Assembly (NCBI RefSeq): GCF_900090105.1
Contig: NZ_FMDM01000009.1
Span: 186,001-250,000 of the forward strand
DNA length: 64,000 nt
Reading direction: 5' to 3'
From: Micromonospora humi
Lineage (GTDB): Bacteria > Actinomycetota > Actinomycetes > Mycobacteriales > Micromonosporaceae
The notes under the pieces are model-generated. The model saw only the letters and a program-made list of their open reading frames with translations. It searched no databases and had not been told where the DNA came from. A program made the translations under genes and the position numbers. Shown one piece after another: positions 32,993 through 41,559 of this stretch (position 1 is the first letter of the stretch; every line of letters begins with the position of its first letter).

Positions 32993-33275
32993 GGGAGAGG
33001 TCTGGCGCATCTCCGGCGCCCGGGAGCGGTTCGGCCTGGTCATCAGCTCCGACGTCTACAACTCCACCGACGTGCCGATCGTGATCGTGGCCGAGGTGGT
33101 CGAGGAGTCGCTGTTGCGCGACTCGCCGCTCGCCGTGCGGATGGGCGGCTTCGTGGTGATGCCCGACCGGCTCTCCGCGCCGATGAAGAAGTGGTTCACC
33201 GAGTGCGTGGACGTGGCGGACACCGAGACCATGCAGCGGGTCGGCCGCGCGCTGCGGATCCTCCAGGAGCTGTGA
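32982..33275 (+). CDS. MazF/PemK-family toxin
   Basis: The 97-residue protein begins LRRGEVWRISG, the RGEVW signature of MazF/PemK endoribonucleases. It continues with the RFGLVISSDVYN strand (usual R/P-x-x-V-I-S) and ends with the conserved TMQRVGRALRILQEL helix. MazF toxins cut mRNA at short sequence-specific sites. The GTG at 32982 lies inside the antitoxin gene, giving translational coupling. Confidence 0.87.
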   Translation: MLRRGEVWRISGARERFGLVISSDVYNSTDVPIVIVAEVVEESLLRDSPLAVRMGGFVVMPDRLSAPMKKWFTECVDVADTETMQRVGRALRILQEL

Positions 33276-33515
33276 CCGGGCAGCCGGGTGGACCGGACGG
33301 CGTGTGACAGGCGTCATGCGAAGGCGCAGGCCGCGCGCGGGGTGACCCCGTTTTGACCTGCCACCCGACGGCCCGGTATCGTTGCCTGCTGTTGTACGAC
33401 ATTCTTAGGCGTGCCGCATCAGGTACGCTTGGTCGTTCGTGCGCGCTGGTTCGACTGGGAAGCCCCGGTTACCTCGGCGCGCGACCCCAGACCGACGACG
33501 AGACAAGGTAGACCT

Positions 33516-33959
33516 GTGCGTACGTACAGCCCGAAGCCGGGTGAGATCGAGCGTCAGTGGCACGTCATCGACGCCTCTGACGTCGTGCTGGGCCGCCTCG
33601 CGACCCACGCCGCCACGCTGCTGCGTGGCAAGCACAAGCCGACTTTCGCGCCGCACGTCGACACGGGCGACTTCGTCGTCATCGTGAACGCGGGCAAGGT
33701 CGCGCTGACCGGCAACAAGCGCCAGACCAAGGTCGCTTACCGCCACTCCGGCTACCCGGGTGGTCTGAAGCGGGTCGGCTACGACGAGCTGCTCACCAAG
33801 CGGCCCGAGCGGGCCGTCGAGCTGGCCGTGAAGGGCATGCTCCCGCACAACAAGCTGGGCCGTCAGATTCTCAAGAAGCTGAAGGTCTACGCCGGTGCCG
33901 AGCACCCGCACGGCGCGCAGCAGCCGGCGCCGTTCGAGATCAAGCAGATCGCGCAGTGA
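33516..33959 (+). CDS. rplM: 50S ribosomal protein L13
   Basis: uL13, 147 residues, is one of the early-binding 23S rRNA proteins. It starts VRTYSPKPGEIERQWHVIDA and has LGRLATHAATLLRGKHKP and the RPERAVELAVKGMLPHNKLG signature. The GTG at 33516 follows ACAAGG. The 240 bp upstream contain no gene. It is co-transcribed with rpsI, as in nearly all bacteria. Confidence 0.97.
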   Translation: MRTYSPKPGEIERQWHVIDASDVVLGRLATHAATLLRGKHKPTFAPHVDTGDFVVIVNAGKVALTGNKRQTKVAYRHSGYPGGLKRVGYDELLTKRPERAVELAVKGMLPHNKLGRQILKKLKVYAGAEHPHGAQQPAPFEIKQIAQ

Positions 33960-33979
33960 GCGCGGGCGAAGGAAGCAGC

Positions 33980-34444
33980 ATGACCGACATCACCGAGACC
34001 GAGGTCGCCCCCGAGGCCACCGAGGCGCCGGCGCCCGTCGCGCGCGCGCCCCGCGGTGACCGCCCGATCCAGACCGTGGGCCGTCGCAAGGAAGCCATCG
34101 TCCGGGTCCGGATCATCCCGGGCAGCGGCAAGATCACCTGCAACGGCCGCGACCTCGAGGCCTACTTCCCGAGCAAGGTGCACCAGCAGCTCATCAAGGA
34201 CCCGCTGGTCACCGCCGAGAAGCCGGAAGCCTTCGACGTGATCGCCAACCTGCGGGGCGGCGGCACCACCGGTCAGGCCGGCGCGCTGCGGCTCGCCATC
34301 GCCCGGGCGCTGATCGTCAACGAGCCCGACGACCGCCCGGCCCTGAAGAAGGCCGGCTTCCTGACCCGTGACGCCCGGGTCAAGGAGAGCAAGAAGTACG
34401 GCCTCAAGAAGGCCCGTAAGGCTCCCCAGTACTCGAAGCGCTGA
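33980..34444 (+). CDS. rpsI: 30S ribosomal protein S9
   Basis: uS9, 154 residues, contacts the P-site tRNA with its C-terminal KAPQYSKR tail. The core has TVGRRKEAIVRVRIIPGSGK, LRGGGTTGQAGALRLAIARA and FLTRDARVKESKKYGLKKAR. An acidic N-terminal extension of about 25 residues is typical of Actinobacteria. The ATG at 33980 follows GAAGGA. A GTG at 33956 overlapping the rplM stop is less likely. Confidence 0.96.
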   Translation: MTDITETEVAPEATEAPAPVARAPRGDRPIQTVGRRKEAIVRVRIIPGSGKITCNGRDLEAYFPSKVHQQLIKDPLVTAEKPEAFDVIANLRGGGTTGQAGALRLAIARALIVNEPDDRPALKKAGFLTRDARVKESKKYGLKKARKAPQYSKR

Positions 34445-34473
34445 TCACCGACAGCGTCTTGTACTTCTGACGG

Positions 34474-34515
34474 ACGGCCGGGTCCGCCTCCCTTCTGCGG
34501 GGGCGGCCCGGCCGT
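34474..34515 (+). terminator. Hairpin terminator after rpsI
   Basis: Bases 34474-34492 and 34499-34515 pair (ACGGCCGGG...CCCGGCCGT core) with small bulges, followed by TTCCGTGTTTCTC, a weak T-rich tail. It separates the ribosomal pair from glmM. Confidence 0.7.
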
Positions 34516-34560
34516 TCCGTGTTTCTCTCCTCAACGGCAGTTCCACGGAGGTTGGCGGGT

Positions 34561-35916
34561 ATGGGCCGGTTGTTCGGCACGGACGGCGTACGCGGGCGGG
34601 CGAACGCGGATCTCACCCCGGAGTTGGCGCTCGCGGTCGCGGTGGCCGCGGCCCACACACTGGCCGAGACGGACCGGAGCCATCCGCCGCTCGCGGTGGT
34701 GGGCCGGGACACCCGGGCCAGCGGCGAGATGCTGGAGGCGGCCGTCGTCGCCGGCCTGACCAGCGCCGGCGCGAACGTGGTCCGGGTCGGCGTGCTGCCC
34801 ACCCCGGCCGTGGCGTTCCTCACCGCCGAGATCAAGGCCGACCTCGGCGTGATGCTCTCCGCGTCGCACAACCCGATGCCCGACAACGGCATCAAGCTCT
34901 TCGCCGCCGGCGGGCACAAGCTGCCCGACGAGATCGAGATGCGGATCGAGGCGGCCGTCGAGGCGAACGCCACCACCGCCTGGGAGCGCCCGATCGGCGC
35001 CGGCGTGGGCCGGGTCAACGACCTGCTCGACGGCGCCGACCACTACGTGCAGCACCTGGTCGGCACCGTGCCGCACCGCCTCGACGGGATCAAGGTGGTG
35101 GTCGACTGCGCCAACGGCGCGGCCGCCGACGTCGCCCCGGTCACCTACCGGGAGGCCGGCGCCGAGGTGATCGCCATCCACGCCGAGCCGGACGGGCTCA
35201 ACATCAACGACGAGTGCGGCTCCAACCACATCGACGCGCTGCGCGCCGCCGTGGTCGAGCACGGCGCGCACCTCGGCCTCGCCCACGACGGCGACGCCGA
35301 CCGGTGCGTCGCGGTCACCGCCGACGGCGAGGAGGTCGACGGCGACCAGGTCATGGCGATCCTCGCCCTGGCCATGCGCGAGGCCGGCGAGCTGACCCAG
35401 GACACCCTGGTCGCCACCGTGATGAGCAACCTCGGCCTGCGGCTGGCCATGTCCGCGCACGGCATCCGGCTGGTCGAGACCAAGGTCGGCGACCGGTACG
35501 TGCTGGAGGAGCTGCGCGCCTCCGGCCTGGCGCTGGGCGGCGAGCAGAGCGGCCACATCGTGCTGCCCGCGTACGCCACCACCGGCGACGGCGTACTCAC
35601 CGGCCTGCACCTGATGGCCCGGATGGCCGCCACCGGCACCTCCCTGGCCGAACTGGCCGCCGTGGTCACCAAGCTGCCCCAGGTGCTGATCAACGTGCCG
35701 GTCGGCGACCGTACCGTCGGCGCCGCGGCACCGGCCGTGCGCGCCGAGGTCGAGCGGGCCGAGGCCGAGCTGGGCGAGACCGGCCGGGTGCTGCTGCGCC
35801 CGTCCGGCACCGAGCCGCTGGTGCGGGTCATGGTCGAGGCCGCCACCGAGGCCACCGCGCGCGAGGTCGCCGAGCGCATCGCCGGGCACGTGCGCACCGC
35901 CAGCCCGGTCGCCTGA
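34561..35916 (+). CDS. glmM: Phosphoglucosamine mutase GlmM
   Basis: GlmM interconverts glucosamine-6-P and glucosamine-1-P for UDP-GlcNAc and peptidoglycan. The 451-residue protein has MGRLFGTDGVRGRAN at the start, the phosphoserine loop MLSASHNPMPDNGIKLF (Ser about 102), metal loop DGDADRC, sugar loop GEQSGH and the phosphate loop RPSGTEPLVRVM. The start follows GGAGG. Its partner glmS lies 3.7 kb downstream. Confidence 0.97.
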   Translation: MGRLFGTDGVRGRANADLTPELALAVAVAAAHTLAETDRSHPPLAVVGRDTRASGEMLEAAVVAGLTSAGANVVRVGVLPTPAVAFLTAEIKADLGVMLSASHNPMPDNGIKLFAAGGHKLPDEIEMRIEAAVEANATTAWERPIGAGVGRVNDLLDGADHYVQHLVGTVPHRLDGIKVVVDCANGAAADVAPVTYREAGAEVIAIHAEPDGLNINDECGSNHIDALRAAVVEHGAHLGLAHDGDADRCVAVTADGEEVDGDQVMAILALAMREAGELTQDTLVATVMSNLGLRLAMSAHGIRLVETKVGDRYVLEELRASGLALGGEQSGHIVLPAYATTGDGVLTGLHLMARMAATGTSLAELAAVVTKLPQVLINVPVGDRTVGAAAPAVRAEVERAEAELGETGRVLLRPSGTEPLVRVMVEAATEATAREVAERIAGHVRTASPVA

Positions 35917-35949
35917 CCGGTCCGGCCGCCCGCTCCCGCCACCTGCCGG

Positions 35950-37056
35950 TCAGTTCGTCGGGAGGCGGCGCAGGAAGCGGGCGGCCAGGTCGGTGACCGC
36001 GTCGGCGTCCAGCTCCAGGGCCGGCCCGGCGATCGTCACCTCGGCCAGCGCCAGCCCCGGCACCTCGCTGTCCCGCCAGCCGCCGACGAACCAGGCCCGC
36101 TCCTGCTCGGCGAGCGCGACGTTCGCCGCGTCGAGCACCGCCGCCGGGTACGGCAGCCAGAACCGGAACTGGTGGGTGTGCGGCGGCGTCGGGTGGACCC
36201 GGGCGCCGGGCAGGCCCGCCAGCGCCTCGGCCACCACCTTCGCGTGCCCCACGTAGCCGGCCAGCCGGGGCAGCTCCCGCTCCAGCCCGGCCAGCGCGGC
36301 GAGCGCCACCGGCCACTGCTGGAACAGCGTGCCGCCGTACCGGTGCCGCCAGGCGCGGGCGTACCGGACCAGCTCCGCGTCGCCGACCAGCACCGCACCG
36401 GAGTGGCCGCCGAGGGACTTGTAGAGCGAGACGTACGTGCTGTCGGCCAACGCCGCGATCTCGGCCGTCGAGAAGCCGAGGTGGACGGTCGACTCCCAGA
36501 GCCGGGCGCCGTCGAAGTGCACCCGGGCACCCCGGGACCGCGCCGCCGCGACGACCGCGACCAGCTCGTCCCAGGTCGGCAGCACGAAGCCGGCGTCGCG
36601 CAGCGGAAGCTCCAGGCAGAGCGTGCCGACCGGCTCGTCGAGCGCGGCCACCTCGTCGGCCGTCGGATTACGCGGCGCGGTCGTGGTGCGCACCGCCCGC
36701 ACGCCGGCGAGCAGGGTGTACGCGTCGCGTTCGTGCAGCAGCGGGTGGCTGAGCGGGTGCAGGCCGACGCCGGGCCGGCCGGTCAGCTCCGCGCCGTAGC
36801 GCACCGCGACCTGCTGGGCCATGGTGCCGGAGGGGAACAGCGCGGCCGCCTCCGCGCCGAGCAGCTCGGCGACCCGGGCCTCCAGCTCCGCCACCGCGCC
36901 GCCCTCACCGTAGAAGTCCGGCAGGTCGTCGCCGGCCATCGCGTCGAGCGCGGCCAACTGCTCCCGCGCCGTGGCCGGGCGTACGCCGGAGAGCATCGTG
37001 TCGCAGCCGCGCTGGGCGGCGAGCCGGCGCAGCCGCTCGGCGTACCCGTCGCTCAT
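35950..37056 (-). CDS. Threonine aldolase-family (beta-eliminating lyase) PLP enzyme
   Basis: The 368-residue fold-type I PLP enzyme resembles low-specificity threonine aldolase: FYGEGGAVAELEARVAELLG, ALFPSGTMAQQVAVR, HPLSHPLLHE, ARVHFDGARLWES (PLP Asp) and SLYKSLGGHSGAVLVG with the likely Schiff-base Lys in YKSLGG. It would cleave beta-hydroxy amino acids to glycine and an aldehyde. The ATG overlaps the stop of the upstream aminotransferase gene (ATGA), so the two are coupled. Confidence 0.87.
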   Translation of the reverse strand: MSDGYAERLRRLAAQRGCDTMLSGVRPATAREQLAALDAMAGDDLPDFYGEGGAVAELEARVAELLGAEAAALFPSGTMAQQVAVRYGAELTGRPGVGLHPLSHPLLHERDAYTLLAGVRAVRTTTAPRNPTADEVAALDEPVGTLCLELPLRDAGFVLPTWDELVAVVAAARSRGARVHFDGARLWESTVHLGFSTAEIAALADSTYVSLYKSLGGHSGAVLVGDAELVRYARAWRHRYGGTLFQQWPVALAALAGLERELPRLAGYVGHAKVVAEALAGLPGARVHPTPPHTHQFRFWLPYPAAVLDAANVALAEQERAWFVGGWRDSEVPGLALAEVTIAGPALELDADAVTDLAARFLRRLPTN

Positions 37057-38240
37057 CCGTCCTCCCGGAGCCGGCCCAGCCGGGCCACCGCCTCGGCGAG
37101 CACCTCCGGCCGCTTGCAGAACGCGAACCGGACCAGCCGGCGGCCGGCCGCCACGTCGTCGTAGAAGACCTGCGTCGGCACCGCCACCACCCCGCACCGC
37201 TCCGGCAGGGCCCGGCAGAACTCCACCCCGTCCCGGCCGCCGAGCGGGGAGATGTCGGCGGTGACGAAGTAGGTCCCCTCCGGCACGAGCACGCCGAACC
37301 CGGCGTCGGCGAGCCCGGCCACCAACTGGTCCCGCCGGCGTTGCAGGTCGTCGGCGAAACCGGTGAAGTACGCGTCCGGCAGCGCGAGCGCCACCGCCAC
37401 CGCCGGTTGCAGCGGGCCCGCGTTGACGAACGTCAGGAACTGCTTCACCCGCAGCACGGCGGCGACCAGGGGCGCCGGGCCGCTCACCCAGCCGACCTTC
37501 CAGCCGGTGCAGGAGAACGTCTTGCCGGCCGAGGAGACGCGTAGCGTCCGCTCCCGCATGCCGGGCAGGGTGGCCAGCGGCACGTGCGGCGCGGCGGCGT
37601 CGGTGAAGACCAGGTGCTCGTAGACCTCGTCGGTGACCGCGTACGCGCCGTACTCGTCGCACAACTCGGCGACCAGCGCCAGCTCGGCGGCGGTGAACAC
37701 CTTCCCGGTCGGATTGTGCGGCGAGTTCAGCAGCACCAGCCGGGTCCGCGGCCCGAACGCCGCACGCAGCTCGGCCGGGTCGAAGGCGTACCGGCCGTCG
37801 CCGCCGGGGCGCAGCGTCACCGGGCGGCGCACCGCGCCGGCCAACGCGATCGAGGCGGCGTACGAGTCGTAGTACGGCTCGAAGCAGACCACCTCGTCAC
37901 CCGGCTCGCAGAGCGCGAGGATGCTGGCCGCCACCGCCTCGGTGGCGCCGGCGGTCACCACGATCTCGCCGTCCGGGTCGTACTCCAGATCCCAGAACCG
38001 GCGCTGGTGGGCCGCCACGGCCGCGCGCAACGCGGGGATTCCCGGACCCGGCGGGTACTGGTTGTGGCCGGTGCGCAGCGCCTCGGCGGCGGCGGCCAGC
38101 ATCTCCGGCGGGCCGTCCGTGTCCGGGAAGCCCTGCCCCAGGTTGACCGCGCCGGTGCGCACGGCCAGCGCCGACATCTCGGCGAAGATGGTGGTGCCGA
38201 ACGGCCGCATCCGGGCCACCAGCGGATCGGTCGTCGTCAC
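37053..38240 (-). CDS. Class I/II pyridoxal-phosphate aminotransferase
   Basis: The 395-residue fold-type I aminotransferase has NLGQGFPDTDGPPEML, NQYPPGPGIPALR, LNSPHNPTGKVF, YAVTDEVYEHLVF and SSAGKTFSCTGWKVGW with the PLP lysine in SAGKTF. This is the pattern of kynurenine aminotransferase/methionine aminotransferase-like (YbdL, DapC-like) enzymes. The GTG at 38240 is chosen because TAGGCT lies 7 nt before it. A GTG seven codons upstream would start before the -10 box. Coupled to the aldolase-like gene. Confidence 0.9.
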   Translation of the reverse strand: MTTTDPLVARMRPFGTTIFAEMSALAVRTGAVNLGQGFPDTDGPPEMLAAAAEALRTGHNQYPPGPGIPALRAAVAAHQRRFWDLEYDPDGEIVVTAGATEAVAASILALCEPGDEVVCFEPYYDSYAASIALAGAVRRPVTLRPGGDGRYAFDPAELRAAFGPRTRLVLLNSPHNPTGKVFTAAELALVAELCDEYGAYAVTDEVYEHLVFTDAAAPHVPLATLPGMRERTLRVSSAGKTFSCTGWKVGWVSGPAPLVAAVLRVKQFLTFVNAGPLQPAVAVALALPDAYFTGFADDLQRRRDQLVAGLADAGFGVLVPEGTYFVTADISPLGGRDGVEFCRALPERCGVVAVPTQVFYDDVAAGRRLVRFAFCKRPEVLAEAVARLGRLREDG

Positions 38241-38247
38241 GGCGGCC

Positions 38248-38253
38248 AGCCTA
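38248..38253 (-). promoter_or_regulatory. -10 box TAGGCT, leaderless promoter of the aminotransferase gene
   Basis: TAGGCT on the minus strand, 7 nt before the GTG at 38240, in the 31-bp gap after the MmpS-like gene. Confidence 0.6.
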
Positions 38254-38271
38254 CGGCCCACCTTCGGGCCG

Positions 38272-39276
38272 TCACCAGCCGAAGCAGGTCGCGCCGTATT
38301 CCCCCGAGTCCCGCGAGACGACCTTGCCGTCGATGGTGATCCGGCAGGTCACCTCCCCCGACCCGGACGGGCTCGCGATGATCTGCACCCGCTCGCGGTC
38401 GTTCGCGGTGAACCGCAGTCGCCACGGTGCGTCCACGTCCTCGATCTGGAGGAAGTTGGCGTCCGCGTCGTAGAACTGCAGGTAGACCTGGTCGGCTCCG
38501 GTCACCTCGTAGACGACGGTGAACCGGCCGGGCCCGCCGGACGGGGTGGTCACCGGCTCGGTCGGAGCCGGGGCCGGCTCGTCGGGCCCGTAGATGTAGG
38601 GCTCGTCGTAGGAACCGTCGGACGAGGTCATCGAGTCGGCGAAGCCGCCGAGCGCACCCAGCCCGACGCAGCCGCAGAAGGCCAGCACCACCGCGACGAC
38701 GACGGTGATCACCAGCCCGATCACCCAACCCCCGCTTGACCGGCGGGGCGCCCCGCCGGGATACGCGTACGGCGGCGGGTACGGCCCGGGCGGATAGGAC
38801 CCGGCCGGGTACGGGCCGGGTGGGTACTGCCCCGGCGGATAGGGCCCGGACGGATACGCCCCCGGCGGGTACGGTCCGCCCAGGTGCGACCCGGCCGCCT
38901 GCGACGCGGGCGGGTACGGGCCGGCCGGCTGCGACGCGGGCGGGTACGGTCCGGCCGGGTCAGCGGCCGGCGGCCGGCCCGGCGCGTCCGGCGCGGCGGG
39001 GGTGGTTGCCGGGGCTGTCGAGCTGACCGGGTCCGCCGATGCCTCCGTGCTGGCCGGGTCCGCCGCTCCCGGTGAGGTGGGCCGGTCGCTCGGGCCGTTG
39101 CCGGGTGGTGCCCAGGGGCTCGGCTCCGACGGCGACCAGGGCGCGGGCGGTGTCCAGGGCTGCGGCGCGGCCAGCGGGTCCGGGGGTGTCCAGGCGGCGG
39201 GCTCCCCGGCGGCCGGCGCCGCGGTCGGGTCCGTCGGGCCGGAGGTCGGCTCGGGGGAGGGGGTCGTCTCGGACAT
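38272..39276 (-). CDS. MmpS-like membrane-anchored protein with YPPG repeats
   Basis: The 334-residue protein has a Pro-rich cytoplasmic N-terminus with many GPYPPG/GxYPxG repeats (about residues 108-172) and a transmembrane helix (about 183-210, WVIGLVITVVVAVVLAF). The extracytoplasmic domain of about 110 residues contains FTVVYEVTGADQVYLQFYDA and DVDAPWRLRF, which matches MmpS-type transport accessory proteins in layout. No MmpL partner is in the window. The similarity is moderate and the role is inference. Confidence 0.7.
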   Translation of the reverse strand: MSETTPSPEPTSGPTDPTAAPAAGEPAAWTPPDPLAAPQPWTPPAPWSPSEPSPWAPPGNGPSDRPTSPGAADPASTEASADPVSSTAPATTPAAPDAPGRPPAADPAGPYPPASQPAGPYPPASQAAGSHLGGPYPPGAYPSGPYPPGQYPPGPYPAGSYPPGPYPPPYAYPGGAPRRSSGGWVIGLVITVVVAVVLAFCGCVGLGALGGFADSMTSSDGSYDEPYIYGPDEPAPAPTEPVTTPSGGPGRFTVVYEVTGADQVYLQFYDADANFLQIEDVDAPWRLRFTANDRERVQIIASPSGSGEVTCRITIDGKVVSRDSGEYGATCFGW

Positions 39277-39581
39277 CGGCTCAGCTCACAGGGGTACGGC
39301 GCGGACGACCGCGGAGGGGGGTGGAGCGGGTCCTCAATGTAGGGGGTTCCGGCCATCCTCGCGGTCCCGCCGTTCGCTCCTCTTCCTCCGTCCGTCCGAG
39401 ATCTTGGAAGGAAACGGCCCCCAGGAGGACCGAAATCTTCCAAGGTCTGCGGAGGTCGTGCGCGGGGGATGCGTGGTTTGTCCGCTGGATGCGCTTCGCT
39501 GACCGGTTCACTCATGGTCAGTGATCGTTAACCCGCCTTCCGCGCACGCGTGGTGAGCGAAACTGGGTTAGGCTGCGGACC
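39277..39581. promoter_or_regulatory. 305-bp divergent region between the MmpS-like gene and glmS
   Basis: No gene seen. It contains an 11-bp inverted repeat (39400-39410 with 39437-39447, core CTTGGAAG/CTTCCAAG, one G-T pair) around a 26-bp spacer with a GGAGG. The glmS -10 box TAGGCT is at 39569. There is no sign of a glmS ribozyme fold. Confidence 0.5.
39569..39574 (+). promoter_or_regulatory. -10 box TAGGCT, leaderless promoter of glmS
   Basis: TAGGCT is followed by 7 nt (GCGGACC) and the ATG of glmS, with no ribosome site. Confidence 0.65.
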
Positions 39582-41495
39582 ATGTGTGGAATCGTGGGTT
39601 ACGCCGGTGCGCGCCCGGCGCTCGGCATCGTGCTCGACGGACTTCGGCGGCTGGAATACCGCGGCTACGACTCGGCCGGCGTCGCCGTCGTCTGCGACGA
39701 CGAGCTGCTGACCGAGAAGAAGGCCGGCAAGCTGGCGAACCTGGAGAAGGTGCTCTCCGAGCGGGCCGCCGACAACCCCGAGGACTGCGCCGCCAGCCCG
39801 ATCGGCATCGGCGACGGCACCACCGGCATCGGCCACACCCGGTGGGCCACGCACGGCGGGCCGACCGACCGCAACGCCCACCCGCATCTCTCCCCGGACG
39901 GCCGGGTCGCGGTGATCCACAACGGCATCATCGAGAACTTCGCGAAGCTGCGCACCGAGCTGGAGAACGAGGGCGTCGAGTTCACCAGCGACACCGACAC
40001 CGAGTGCGCCGCGCACCTGATCGCCCGCGCGCTGGCCGACCTGCGGGCCGCCGGCGAGGCCGACGGCCCGCAGTTGCTCGCCTCGGCCATGCGGGTCGTC
40101 TGCGAGCGGCTCGAAGGGGCGTTCACGCTGCTCGCCGTGGACGCCGCCATCCCCGGCGCGGTGGTCGGCGCCCGGCGCAACTCGCCGCTCGTGGTGGGCC
40201 GGGGCGACGGCGAGAACTACCTCGCCAGCGACGTGGCCGCGTTCATCGAGCACACCCGGGAGGCGGTCGAGCTGGGGCAGGACCAGATCGTCCTGATCAC
40301 CGGCGACAGCATCGAGATCACCGACTTCGCCGGCCGGCCCGCCACCGGCAAGGACTTCCACATCGACTGGGACTCGTCCGCCGCCGAGAAGGGTGGCTAC
40401 GACTGGTTCATGCTCAAGGAGATCGAGGAGCAGCCGCAGGCCATCGCGGACACGCTTCTCGGCCGGCTGACCGAGAGCGGCGAGATCGCGCTCGACGAGG
40501 TCCGCCTCAGCGAGCAGGACCTGCGCGACGTCGACAAGATCTTCATCGTCGCCTGCGGCACCGCCTACCACGCCGGCCTGGTCGCCAAGTACGCCATCGA
40601 GCACTGGACCCGGATCCCCTGCGAGGTGGAGCTGGCCAGCGAGTTCCGCTACCGAGACCCGGTGCTCGACCGTTCCACGCTGATCGTGGTGATCTCGCAG
40701 TCCGGCGAGACCATGGACACGCTGATGGCGCTGCGCCACGCCAAGGAGCAGAAGGCCCGGGTGCTGGCCGTCTGCAACACCAACGGCTCCACCATCCCGC
40801 GCGAGTCCGACGCGGTGCTCTACACCCACGGCGGCCCGGAGATCGCTGTCGCCTCGACCAAGGCGTTCCTCACCCAGGTCGTCGCCTGCTATCTGATCGG
40901 CCTGCACCTGGCCCAGGTGCGCGGCATCAAGTTCGCCGACGAGGTGGGCGCCGTGGTGTCCCAGCTCCAGGAGATGCCGGCCAAGCTGCGCGAGCTGCTG
41001 GACCGGATCGAGCCGGTCCGCGAGCTGGCCCGTGAGCTGAAGGCCGAGCCGACCGTGCTGTTCATCGGCCGGCACGTGGGCTATCCGGTCGCCCTGGAGG
41101 GCGCGCTGAAGCTCAAGGAGTTGGCGTACATGCACGCCGAGGGCTTCGCCGCCGGCGAGCTGAAGCACGGCCCGATCGCGCTGATCGACAAGGGCACGCC
41201 GGTGATCTGCATCGTGCCGTCGCCGATCGGCCGGGGCATGCTGCACGACAAGGTCGTCTCCAACATCCAGGAGGTGCGCGCCCGGGGCGCCCGCACCATC
41301 GTGATCGCGGAGGAGGGCGACGAGGCGGTGGTCCGCTACGCCGACCACCTGATCTACGTGCCGCGTACGCCGACGCTGCTGGCGCCGTTGATGACCACCG
41401 TGCCGCTCCAGGTGCTCGCCGCCGAGATCGCCGCCGCCCGGGGGCACGACGTCGACCAGCCGCGGAACCTCGCCAAGTCGGTCACGGTCGAGTAG
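39582..41495 (+). CDS. glmS: Glutamine-fructose-6-phosphate aminotransferase GlmS
   Basis: GlmS makes glucosamine-6-P from fructose-6-P and glutamine, the first step to UDP-GlcNAc. The 637-residue protein has the N-terminal nucleophile Cys2 (MCGIVGYAG), the glutaminase residues TGIGHTRWATHG and NGIIEN, and two SIS sugar-isomerase domains with CGTAYHAG, SQSGETMDT, EGALKLKE and the C-terminal KSVTVE. Inserted ENPEDC-like stretch (ADNPEDCAASP) is normal for Actinobacteria. A terminator follows. Confidence 0.98.
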   Translation: MCGIVGYAGARPALGIVLDGLRRLEYRGYDSAGVAVVCDDELLTEKKAGKLANLEKVLSERAADNPEDCAASPIGIGDGTTGIGHTRWATHGGPTDRNAHPHLSPDGRVAVIHNGIIENFAKLRTELENEGVEFTSDTDTECAAHLIARALADLRAAGEADGPQLLASAMRVVCERLEGAFTLLAVDAAIPGAVVGARRNSPLVVGRGDGENYLASDVAAFIEHTREAVELGQDQIVLITGDSIEITDFAGRPATGKDFHIDWDSSAAEKGGYDWFMLKEIEEQPQAIADTLLGRLTESGEIALDEVRLSEQDLRDVDKIFIVACGTAYHAGLVAKYAIEHWTRIPCEVELASEFRYRDPVLDRSTLIVVISQSGETMDTLMALRHAKEQKARVLAVCNTNGSTIPRESDAVLYTHGGPEIAVASTKAFLTQVVACYLIGLHLAQVRGIKFADEVGAVVSQLQEMPAKLRELLDRIEPVRELARELKAEPTVLFIGRHVGYPVALEGALKLKELAYMHAEGFAAGELKHGPIALIDKGTPVICIVPSPIGRGMLHDKVVSNIQEVRARGARTIVIAEEGDEAVVRYADHLIYVPRTPTLLAPLMTTVPLQVLAAEIAAARGHDVDQPRNLAKSVTVE

Positions 41496-41509
41496 CCCGG
41501 ACCGACGCG

Positions 41510-41542
41510 CCGGCCCCCTCAGCCCACGGCGGAGGGGGCCGG
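41510..41542. terminator. Hairpin terminator after glmS
   Basis: CCGGCCCCCTC (41510-41520) and GAGGGGGCCGG (41532-41542) form a perfect 11-bp stem with an 11-nt loop. It lies between convergent genes and can serve both. Confidence 0.75.
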
Positions 41543-41559
41543 TGCCGTCCTCCGACCGC

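Noticed and set aside
39277..39581. A glmS ribozyme upstream of glmS
   Set aside because: The glmS start appears leaderless with TAGGCT 7 nt before ATG, and no ribozyme core is visible.
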